A stretch of DNA of 64,000 nucleotides from CAYNST01 sp964434105 (GTDB taxonomy: Bacteria > Pseudomonadota > Gammaproteobacteria > Pseudomonadales > Cellvibrionaceae): assembly GCA_964434105.1 (NCBI GenBank), contig CAYSTJ010000006.1, positions 1-64,000 on the forward strand, given 5' to 3'. Below the pieces are notes generated by a model. It ran no database searches. It was not told where the DNA came from and saw only the letters and a program-made list of their open reading frames with translations. A program made the translations under genes and the position numbers. Below, one piece after another: positions 45,715-53,311 of this stretch; positions within the stretch are counted from its first letter, which is position 1, and each line of letters opens with the position of its first letter.

Positions 45715-47529
45715 TTGCGCCCCAGCTCTTACAATACTGACCCGAATGCCACGCCCCGCCCAGGCGTGATTCTGGAACTCCTTCCTTACCTCGCTGAATT
45801 TCGAGGCCGGGTGGCACTCGCATTTCTATTTCTGATCGGTGCCAAGCTTGCAAGCGTAGCCATGCCGTGGCTATTGAAGTTGATCGTTGATGATCTGGAA
45901 GCAGGCGGGGGCCTAACAGCGGTTATTCCGCTGGCATTATTGCTGGGATATGGGGTGATGCGCTTCTTTTCGGTTTTCCTTGGGGAGATGCGGGACGCGG
46001 TGTTTGCCCGGGTAACCGAGCGAGCCATGCGTCGGGTGGGGTTGAAAATATTCCGGCATCTTCATCATCTTGACCTGGATTTTCATCTGTCGAGGAAAAC
46101 CGGCGGCTTGTCACGCGACATAGAGCGGGGCACGTCCGGTATCAGCTTCCTGCTGCGGTTTCTGGTGTTCAATATCATTCCGACGCTGTTCGAAATTGGT
46201 CTGGTTACCGTGATACTGGTCAGCCAGTTTTCGGTAGGTTATGCGTTCGGTATTCTGATCTCGGTAACCGCGTATATCGGTTTTTCTGTTGTCGTCACGG
46301 AATGGCGCAATAAATATGTACGGGAAGCCAATGAGCGGGACAGTCAATCCAGTACCCGCGCGATCGACAGTCTTCTAAATTTCGAGACGGTAAAATACTT
46401 TAACAATGAGCAGCATGAAATTAACGAATATGACCGTAACCTGTCCGCCTGGGAGCAGTCCAGAATCAAAACGCGGTTATCGTTATCCGCGTTGAATTCG
46501 GGTCAGGCTTTTATAATCGCTGCAGCGGTGACGGTTATGCTGATTATGGCCGCGCAGGGGGTTGTGGCGGGAAGCCTGACGCTGGGCGATTTTGTAATGA
46601 TTAACGCGTATACCATTCAGCTGTTCATTCCTTTGAATTTTTTGGGGTTCGTCTATCGCGAGATCCGGCAGGCGCTGATTAATATCGAAAAGATGTTTGA
46701 GTTGTTGAAGGTGGAGCCGGGAATAAAGGACCTGCCGAACGCCGTACCGCTCGAACTGACTTCCGGGGCGGATATTGTCATCGAGTTCGACCGGGTCTCA
46801 TTTGGTTATACTGCCGATCGTCCCATTCTTCATGACGTCAGTTTTACCATTCGGCCCGGCCAGAAAACGGCGATTGTCGGTGCCAGCGGTGCCGGCAAGT
46901 CAACCATCGCCCGCCTGCTTTTTCGGTTTTACGACGTGACTGCCGGCCGGATACTGATAAATGGTGAAGATATTCGCCACTTTACGCAGGACAGTGTTCG
47001 CCGGCTAATGGGGGTGGTACCACAGGATACCGTCCTGTTTAATGAAACCATACAATACAATATTGCCTACGGCCGACCCGGCGCGACGTTGGAACAGGTG
47101 CGCGATGCGGCCCGGCGGGCGCATCTGACTGCCTTTATCGACGGCTTGACAGATGGCTGGCACACCCGGGTCGGCGAGCGGGGGCTGAAAGTATCGGGCG
47201 GCGAGAAACAGCGAATCGCTATCGCGCGCGTCCTTCTGAAAAACCCGCCTTTACTGGTGTTTGATGAAGCAACTTCATCGCTGGACATGAATTCCGAGAA
47301 AATGATTACGGATGCGTTGGACGAAGTCGCGCAATCCCATACTACGTTGATTATTGCACACCGGTTGTCGACGGTCATGAACGCACACAATATTCTGGTG
47401 CTGGAACAGGGCCGTGTGGCCGAACAGGGAACACATGACGGCCTGCTGGTGAGGCAGGGGTATTACTGGCAATTGTGGGAGGCTCAAAGAACCGAACAGG
47501 GGGCCGTTAACGCGAACGAAAATGCCTGA
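45715..47529 (+). CDS. Atm1-type ABC exporter
   Basis: 604 aa from a TTG start with AGG upstream. Six-helix membrane domain (about 20-320) containing the Atm1/HMT1-like signature LNFETVKYFNNEQHEINEYD, then an ABC ATPase with Walker A GASGAGKST (about 390-398), signature VSGGEKQRIAIARVLL and Walker B LLVFDEATSSLD. The family exports glutathione-linked sulfur or metal conjugates. It ends 23 bp inside the end of the PP2C gene on the other strand. Confidence 0.92.
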   Translation: MRPSSYNTDPNATPRPGVILELLPYLAEFRGRVALAFLFLIGAKLASVAMPWLLKLIVDDLEAGGGLTAVIPLALLLGYGVMRFFSVFLGEMRDAVFARVTERAMRRVGLKIFRHLHHLDLDFHLSRKTGGLSRDIERGTSGISFLLRFLVFNIIPTLFEIGLVTVILVSQFSVGYAFGILISVTAYIGFSVVVTEWRNKYVREANERDSQSSTRAIDSLLNFETVKYFNNEQHEINEYDRNLSAWEQSRIKTRLSLSALNSGQAFIIAAAVTVMLIMAAQGVVAGSLTLGDFVMINAYTIQLFIPLNFLGFVYREIRQALINIEKMFELLKVEPGIKDLPNAVPLELTSGADIVIEFDRVSFGYTADRPILHDVSFTIRPGQKTAIVGASGAGKSTIARLLFRFYDVTAGRILINGEDIRHFTQDSVRRLMGVVPQDTVLFNETIQYNIAYGRPGATLEQVRDAARRAHLTAFIDGLTDGWHTRVGERGLKVSGGEKQRIAIARVLLKNPPLLVFDEATSSLDMNSEKMITDALDEVAQSHTTLIIAHRLSTVMNAHNILVLEQGRVAEQGTHDGLLVRQGYYWQLWEAQRTEQGAVNANENA

Positions 47530-48289
47530 GCAGCCGATGGCCGTATTCCACTGCGGCATTGATCCATCCCGTCGGCTGTTCCAGCAGAATAATTGAGATG
47601 TTGTCCCGGCCACCATTTGCGAGGGCTGTTTCTACCAGCTCGGTGACGGCGTCCTGCAGGCGCTCATGTTTTTCGATGATGCGACCGATGCGCTCATCCG
47701 TAACAGCATCGGTAAGACCGTCGCTGCACAGGAGTATCCGTTCGTTGGGGGACCATTCGCGTTCCAGCGTGTCCACGACGACTTCCTCCAATTCCAGCGA
47801 TCCCAGGCATTGCGTAATGATATTGCGTTCGGGATGGGTTGACAGGTCTTTGGCTTCGATAAGTCCCGACTGATAAAGCATCTGCACATAGGAGTGATCA
47901 GTCGTTAACTGGGCGATGGAGCCGCCGCTGCGGTCTTTGTGCCATAGATAGGCACGGCTGTCGCCGACCCAGGCAATCTGGTAACGGGAGCCGAGACTCT
48001 TTAGCGCAACCACCGTGGAGCCCATACCGTGTTTGCCAATGCCTTTTGCTGAAGCGTCGAGAATGCTTCGATGAGCCAGGCGGATAGCGCTATTGATGGA
48101 ATAGCCGCGGCGCACGGCACTGTATATGGTCTCAACAGCGATTTCACTGGCGATTTCGCCCGCTTCATGCCCGCCCATACCATCGGCAATAAGCCAAAGT
48201 CCGAGAATGCCGTCACTGAGCAACGCATCTTCATTGTTTTTGCGATGCAGGCCAATATCGGTGGCAGATGAGTGTTTGCTGAACTGCAT
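47507..48289 (-). CDS. PP2C-type serine/threonine phosphatase
   Basis: 260 aa from the ATG giving the usual MQFSKHSSATDIGLHRKNNEDA-like N-terminus (MQFSKHSSATDIG then RKNNEDALL). Metal-binding motifs are complete: ADGMGGHEAGEIA, GDSRAYLW, SDGLTDAV and NGGRDNISI. Stp1/PppA-like; such phosphatases reverse Ser/Thr kinase signalling and often regulate type VI secretion, but no kinase or T6SS gene is in the window. Divergent from the FHA gene. Confidence 0.92.
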   Translation of the reverse strand: MQFSKHSSATDIGLHRKNNEDALLSDGILGLWLIADGMGGHEAGEIASEIAVETIYSAVRRGYSINSAIRLAHRSILDASAKGIGKHGMGSTVVALKSLGSRYQIAWVGDSRAYLWHKDRSGGSIAQLTTDHSYVQMLYQSGLIEAKDLSTHPERNIITQCLGSLELEEVVVDTLEREWSPNERILLCSDGLTDAVTDERIGRIIEKHERLQDAVTELVETALANGGRDNISIILLEQPTGWINAAVEYGHRLLRHFRSR

Positions 48290-48548
48290 AGCTGAAATTA
48301 GGCTCCGCATAGGGCTGGTTGGTACATTCTAGACAATCACCACCCGTTTGTGGTCAGTAATTGCGTGGCGACATCCGGGTTGGTCTGCGCAAAGTGATTC
48401 TGCCCGGAGCGGTCAGCCTGAAACACCAAATCGGGCCAGCGGCATCCATCGTGCCAACCAAACGCCGAATATCGGTAATAGTCGCTTGATCTCAATTAAC
48501 CAACTCGGCGAAAATCGCGTCTCTTTGCCATAGGGAGTTGCAGAATTC

Positions 48549-49427
48549 ATGCTGCAGATCAGTTTTACGAGTTCACAAAGGCCGCCAGTATGGCTTGTTA
48601 AAAGTCGTTATACCATTGGCCGTGAAAAAGGCAGTGACATCTGGCTTGGTGACCCGGCAGTGGCGGCCATGCACGCGGAGCTGTTGGTGGAAGGCGAACG
48701 GGTCCGCCTGCTTCCGCATCCGCCGAACACGGTATCTGTTAATGGGGAACCGGTAACAGATGCCGTTATTCTGGCTCACGGGAGCCGGGTCCTGCTGGGT
48801 GAGACTGAATTTACAGTGACGGACTCGCATCAGGCCAGTCAGGTAACCAAAGGCGAGGGGTCGGGCGATGCGATGCTGAATGGCTGGTACCTGCAGGGAA
48901 AAACGACGGCTTTGTCCAACAGGCAATATCCTGTCAAAGGTGACATGGTACTCGGACGCGCCCGTGACTGTGATATAAGCCTTGCTGTGGCCCATTTATC
49001 ACGGCAACACGCCCGTATTAGCGTGCGCGAAACCTGCCTGGAAGTTGAAGACCTGGATTCTGTTAACGGTACATTCCTGAACCGCCAGCAAATCAAGAAG
49101 GCTACAGCGCACCTGGGCGATGAATTGCGGTTCGATACCCTGTGTTTCAGAGTGTCGCACCGGTATGAAAACGCGGGCAGGGAAGAGTTTACCAGTCTGC
49201 GGGTTGCACCTCGACCGCAGCCGGCGGTGTATGCCGGGGACACACCGCCCGGCCCTGCCGCAGCGCCTGCCGCTGCGAAAAAAACACGCAAGGCCCGGCG
49301 AAAAATGCTGGATACAGCGAGCGCCGGCGTCGAAGCGGTACAGTCACGCTCCATTCTTCCTCTGCTTCTCGGCTTTATGCTGGTAGCCGCCCTGACCGGC
49401 ACCGGAATGCTTTACCTTACCTCATGA
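48549..49427 (+). CDS. Tandem FHA-domain membrane protein
   Basis: 292 aa. Two forkhead-associated phosphothreonine-binding domains: the first about 18-90 (YTIGREKGSDIWLGD, then HAELLVEG), the second about 125-205 (LGRARDCDISL, LSRQHARI, DLDSVNGTFLNRQ). A basic/Ala-Pro linker follows and a single C-terminal membrane helix (about 270-289), making it a tail-anchored protein facing the cytoplasm. The divergent PP2C gene suggests a shared phospho-signalling circuit. Confidence 0.88.
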   Translation: MLQISFTSSQRPPVWLVKSRYTIGREKGSDIWLGDPAVAAMHAELLVEGERVRLLPHPPNTVSVNGEPVTDAVILAHGSRVLLGETEFTVTDSHQASQVTKGEGSGDAMLNGWYLQGKTTALSNRQYPVKGDMVLGRARDCDISLAVAHLSRQHARISVRETCLEVEDLDSVNGTFLNRQQIKKATAHLGDELRFDTLCFRVSHRYENAGREEFTSLRVAPRPQPAVYAGDTPPGPAAAPAAAKKTRKARRKMLDTASAGVEAVQSRSILPLLLGFMLVAALTGTGMLYLTS

Positions 49428-49809
49428 CCGGATTCGGCAGTCGGGTGTCGTCGGCGCCAGTACGCCTGTTCATGGGTGTTTCGCCAGCGACAGGGACGCG
49501 CCGGCTGGAGATATCGTTAAAGAGTCGCTATTCGACGCGTGTCGTAACTGTTCAGATTGCGCCATATTTGTCCGGCGCAAAGGCGAAAAATGTGAGTTTA
49601 TCCATGTCGATACGCCGCGCTTTCGGCGCTTCTCTCTCCGGGCCGCCTGGTCAGGCGTTCAAACCTGTTCCAGGCAGATTTGTGACCATGTTTTAACGCA
49701 GTATTTAAGGTGCAGGGGCAAATCGGGATGTGGGCTGAATCGTAACGCTAAAGATTGCCGCGGACCGGCCGACAACTGGACAATATCACCAGTTTTTGAG
49801 GTCCCACCC
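49428..49809. other. Spacer between FHA and DUF5610 genes
   Basis: 382 bp without a convincing gene. More than half of it is copy C of the dispersed repeat (49524-49746). The remaining 96 bp on the left and 63 bp on the right show no clear promoter or terminator. Confidence 0.6.
49524..49746 (+). mobile_element. MITE-like repeat, copy C (223 bp, full length)
   Basis: Same orientation as copy B and same internal length as copy A up to the palindrome (120 bp from end to palindrome in both). The right end is CTGAATCGTAAC; the left end GTCGCTATTCGA is decayed, but the internal second copy GTAACTGTTCAG is intact 20 bp inward. The flanks GTTAAAGA and GCTAAAGA are an 8-bp direct repeat with one mismatch. 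The palindrome CGCCTG-GT-CAGGCG is at 49644-49657. Confidence 0.78.
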
Positions 49810-51102
49810 GTGCCGATATCAACCATTGCTTCCACCAGCCAGCCCTGGAGCCCACCTTCAAAGCCCACGATAACGGGAAGCAACCCGAGCTCGGCAAAGG
49901 CGTCAGTGGTTGAGGGCTCCCGCGTGTCCATAACCTGGTCCAGTGCCACTGAATCGCGTTCTGCGACCGGAGTCGACGCGTATCGGGCGGTTGACGCAGC
50001 GCCGGAAAAGACTGCCAATCCATACGCTGCCAACATCCTGTCTTTTCTTGAGGCCGGTGTGAAACGGGCAATCGCCGATGGCGCCTCGCCCGACGAAGCC
50101 CGGCAAAAAATGCAGGCCGGGCTTGAAGGCTTCGAAAAAGGCTTTATGCAGGCCTGGAATGAGCTGTCCGCGTCAGGCATTCTAACCGACGATATACGCA
50201 CTGAAATCGGGGAAACCTATTATCAGGTGCGGGCCGGTATGGATCAGTTGGCCGACGCCCTCGGATTTGAACGCATCAATAGTCCGGATCAATTGGGGCT
50301 GGGGGTAGATGATTCCGTCGTCGATCGCAAGAGTGGCAGCACTCCAACGTCAGCCCCTGCGAGTCCAGGCGAACTGCGTGATATTGCGCATTCAGTGCGT
50401 AGTTCAATTATTGAACAGCTGGAGCAGGCACGTGAGCTGCACCGCGCGGATCGTGATGTCGTGGAGACACTGGAGCAAAACAGCCGCAGCCGGCTGGGGA
50501 GTATGCAGAGTGCCGGGTGGATGCGGTATGACGCAGGGCAAGCGCGGGATTTCAGCTTCGAGCTGGTAACAGCCGATGGTGATCGTGTGACTATAAAAGC
50601 GTCAGCCATGCAAGTCGGTACCGCGCTGGGTTTATCCGGCAAAGCGGGCCTCGACGTGGCTGGCCGCCAGAGTGCTGCCTTCCAGTTTGAGGTGGAAGGC
50701 CACCTTGATCAGGGCGAGCTGGACGCTATCAACAACCTGTTAACGGATGTCGCTGACCTGTCGGAAAGCTTTTTCTCCGGCGGCGTGCAGGAAGCTTTTG
50801 AAAAAGCCATGTCGCTGGGTTTTGACACGTCCGAAATCAGAGGATTCGCGCTAAATTTAAGCATGTCCAGCGTGGAACGGGTAACCCAGGCTTACTCGCC
50901 GGATCAACGCAGCGGTGCACCCTCAATCTGGCCCGCGCTATCCGGTTTCGTTAAACCTTTGGCGCATGCTGTAAACCTGGCGGAAAGCCTGGGGCAGAAT
51001 AACGCCTGGCTAATCGAAATCACACGCATCGTGACCGAACGGCTTTATCCGGATCATCCGCAATCAGCGGCCCTGCAACCGCTGTTGACCAAAATGCTGT
51101 AG
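49810..51102 (+). CDS. DUF5610 domain protein
   Basis: 430 aa from a GTG start with GAGG 8 bp before it. A Ser/Thr-rich N-terminal 60 residues is followed by the DUF5610 block (about 70-160: SFLEAGVKRAIADGASPDEAR, FEKGFMQAWNELSASGILT). The middle (about 185-300) has amphipathic helices and a strand-rich FSFELVTADGDRVTIKASAM section, and the C-terminus is helical. No signal peptide or membrane helix. Seen in gammaproteobacteria as a hypothetical cytoplasmic protein; function unknown. Confidence 0.75.
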   Translation: MPISTIASTSQPWSPPSKPTITGSNPSSAKASVVEGSRVSITWSSATESRSATGVDAYRAVDAAPEKTANPYAANILSFLEAGVKRAIADGASPDEARQKMQAGLEGFEKGFMQAWNELSASGILTDDIRTEIGETYYQVRAGMDQLADALGFERINSPDQLGLGVDDSVVDRKSGSTPTSAPASPGELRDIAHSVRSSIIEQLEQARELHRADRDVVETLEQNSRSRLGSMQSAGWMRYDAGQARDFSFELVTADGDRVTIKASAMQVGTALGLSGKAGLDVAGRQSAAFQFEVEGHLDQGELDAINNLLTDVADLSESFFSGGVQEAFEKAMSLGFDTSEIRGFALNLSMSSVERVTQAYSPDQRSGAPSIWPALSGFVKPLAHAVNLAESLGQNNAWLIEITRIVTERLYPDHPQSAALQPLLTKML

Positions 51103-51206
51103 GTGAACGTCCGCGCTGTTCCGCAACGCGCCTGGCAGCCTGCCGGTTGCACCGTACCGGTCGCGCTGCTATGGTAGGCAGTCCTGAGTCGGGCGGTGAT
51201 TTTGTC

Positions 51207-51443
51207 TTGAGCTATTTTTTATATTCCACCCTTGGGTGCCACCTTTGCGACGAAGCAAAAGCCTTGCTGTCCGCACTGGAGGCCGATGCCGCAAAGGTAT
51301 GGGAAGAAGTTGATATTGCAAGCGATCCGGTACTGGTAGAAACGTATGGAATTCGCATACCGGTACTTAGGCATTCGGCAAGCGGTGATGAGTTGTGTTG
51401 GCCATTCTCGGCGGATGACCTGCGAGCCTTCCTTGGCCGATAG
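51207..51443 (+). CDS. Glutaredoxin-like small thiol protein
   Basis: 78 aa from a TTG with GGTGA at proper distance; an ATG 36 bp upstream lacks a ribosome-binding site. Thioredoxin fold of the Glrx-like/DUF836 family with the CxxC motif C11-H-L-C14 and the cis-Pro loop in GIRIPVL. Likely a small cytoplasmic disulfide protein. Its partner is unknown; glutathione reductase lies 27 kb away and is not linked. Confidence 0.75.
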   Translation: MSYFLYSTLGCHLCDEAKALLSALEADAAKVWEEVDIASDPVLVETYGIRIPVLRHSASGDELCWPFSADDLRAFLGR

Positions 51444-51503
51444 AAGCCAGTGGCGAGTTAACGCCCGTTAATTGCCTCACGCTGCTGAAAATTCGGAGTG
51501 AAT

Positions 51504-51977
51504 ATGAAACATTTATCACGTCTGCTGATGCTGACGCTCTTATGCGTCCCGACTGCGTACATTACAGCGCAGGCGCCAGTGCCGTCTTCTGATGCCAATG
51601 TAGGCGCCGGGCTGCCGCCGAAGCTGCGCGGCCTGTTGATTCAGGAGATGAATGCGATTCTGGATGCCAGTAAGATGATTCTGGATGCCATGGTCCGCGG
51701 GCAGGACGAAATGGTTGCCGACCGGGCGCAGGCTATCCATGATAGTTTTATTATGAAACAGGCGATGACCGTCGACGACCGAAAGGCGTTAATGGCAGCA
51801 GTCCCCAACGATTTTCTCAAGCGCGATCAGGCATTTCACGCGTTAAGTGCCAGGCTGGCGGACGCTGCACGTAAAGGTGACAGGTCTGAACAGCTGAGTC
51901 TATATCAGCAACTTATCGGTGCCTGTATCGATTGCCATAGGCACCATGCCCAGGACCGATTTCCGGGTCTCCACTAA
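51504..51977 (+). CDS. Small periplasmic c-type cytochrome-like protein
   Basis: 157 aa from the ATG with GGAG 6 bp before it. Signal peptide (about 1-24, ending AYITAQA). The body is helical with a single heme-c attachment motif CIDCH near residue 142, set in a His-rich end (CHRHHAQDRFPG). The late position of CxxCH and the helical content resemble cytochrome c-prime type four-helix bundles. The electron partner is unknown. The stop overlaps the end of the convergent EAL-HDOD gene by 4 bp. Confidence 0.75.
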   Translation: MKHLSRLLMLTLLCVPTAYITAQAPVPSSDANVGAGLPPKLRGLLIQEMNAILDASKMILDAMVRGQDEMVADRAQAIHDSFIMKQAMTVDDRKALMAAVPNDFLKRDQAFHALSARLADAARKGDRSEQLSLYQQLIGACIDCHRHHAQDRFPGLH

Positions 51978-53188
51978 TAGCTCTGGCGGATGATGTCCTG
52001 CGCCCAGCTTAACGAGTCACTGTAAAAACGGATGATATCGTCCTCGGATATCTTACCATCCTGGAGCAGCGGGTTAAGGTGGAGATCCTGCCATTGCGCC
52101 TGTTCCATCCGCAGCACCAGATCCAGTGCCTGCCCACAGTTGCCCAGTCGTTCCGTGAGCGCTAAAGAGACTTCGCCCTGAAGACTCAGGCTGGCCAAAA
52201 GCACGCGGAGCGGGATATCGAGGCAGGCGTCAAACAGAGAAAGAATTCCGGCTGAGAAACAGGTTTCGGCCAGCGCACGACCCCCGATCTTGCGGCCCGT
52301 CAGTTCGCAGAAACGGGCGCGGGTCAGGCTCATAATCCAGAGTTCCCGTGATTTTTGCGCATGGCTGTTAAGTAGTAAAAAAGCCGCCCAGTTGCGGACC
52401 TGATTGAGGCCAATGGCTACCACGGCCTGTTCAAGCGTGTGAACCGGCTCACTGTAAGTAACGCCCACCAATGTAATCAGTCGGCGGCCCAGTTGAGGGT
52501 CGGTCTGAATGGTTGCAATGACCTTGTCTGCGTTAACTCTGGGGTTGGTCACTATGGTCAACTTTTGCAGCACCGCATTTTTTTCATCGGGAATCTTCAG
52601 GCCCTGGATCGTGTGCGGCTTTGCCAGAAAGTACCCCTGAAAGAAATCGAAACCCAGCGCACGACAGCGCTCAAACATCTCGAATGTCTCGATTTTCTCA
52701 GCCAGCAATTTGACGCCATAGGGGCGTAAGTACTGTACGTAGGATTGCCACTGGCTTTCATCCAGTGCCAGCACATCGATCTTGATAATATCGGCATGGG
52801 CGAGAAACTGGTGGGTGTCCGGGTTGATAAAAAAGTCGTCGAGCGCGATCTGATAGCCCTGTTTGCGTAACGCCACGATGGCCTGGAGGACTTCGGCATC
52901 GGGTTTCACATCCTCCAGTATTTCAATGACCAGCTGGCTGGGCGGCAATGGTGGCGGAAACACCAGCCAATGGCGGGTATAGTTTATATAGGCGGGCAGG
53001 CGACCTGTAATTTCTTCGATCTTGTGCTGACCAAACGCGTACAGTAGAACGTGAGAGGTGGCCTGATCGCCGTCAGGCTTGCCGGAAATACTGTCCAGCC
53101 CACCGCGGAATAGTAACTCGTAGGCAATAACGTGCAATTCCCGGTCGTAAATAGGTTGTCTGGCAAACAGCGGAGTAACATGCCCCAT
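51974..53188 (-). CDS. EAL-HDOD signalling protein, degenerate EAL
   Basis: 404 aa from the ATG with GGAAAGAAG before it. The N-terminal half is an EAL-type fold in the YuxH manner (FARQPIYDRELHVIAYELLFRG), with ELL where active phosphodiesterases have EAL/EVL, followed by LDDFFINPDTHQF. The C-terminal half (about 205-400) is an HDOD domain without catalytic HD. Expected to be a scaffold or cyclic-di-GMP-independent signalling protein rather than an enzyme. It follows slt by 123 bp on the same strand. Confidence 0.85.
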   Translation of the reverse strand: MGHVTPLFARQPIYDRELHVIAYELLFRGGLDSISGKPDGDQATSHVLLYAFGQHKIEEITGRLPAYINYTRHWLVFPPPLPPSQLVIEILEDVKPDAEVLQAIVALRKQGYQIALDDFFINPDTHQFLAHADIIKIDVLALDESQWQSYVQYLRPYGVKLLAEKIETFEMFERCRALGFDFFQGYFLAKPHTIQGLKIPDEKNAVLQKLTIVTNPRVNADKVIATIQTDPQLGRRLITLVGVTYSEPVHTLEQAVVAIGLNQVRNWAAFLLLNSHAQKSRELWIMSLTRARFCELTGRKIGGRALAETCFSAGILSLFDACLDIPLRVLLASLSLQGEVSLALTERLGNCGQALDLVLRMEQAQWQDLHLNPLLQDGKISEDDIIRFYSDSLSWAQDIIRQSY

Positions 53189-53311
53189 GGGACTTCTTTC
53201 CAATGCCTTGATGCGATCGATGGAATACACCGTCAGGACGCCGGCATTACGGCGCGACCTGACGGATCGGATTGAGCGGGGCCAGACTGTGGTCAGCAGA
53301 AGTGAAGTAAA

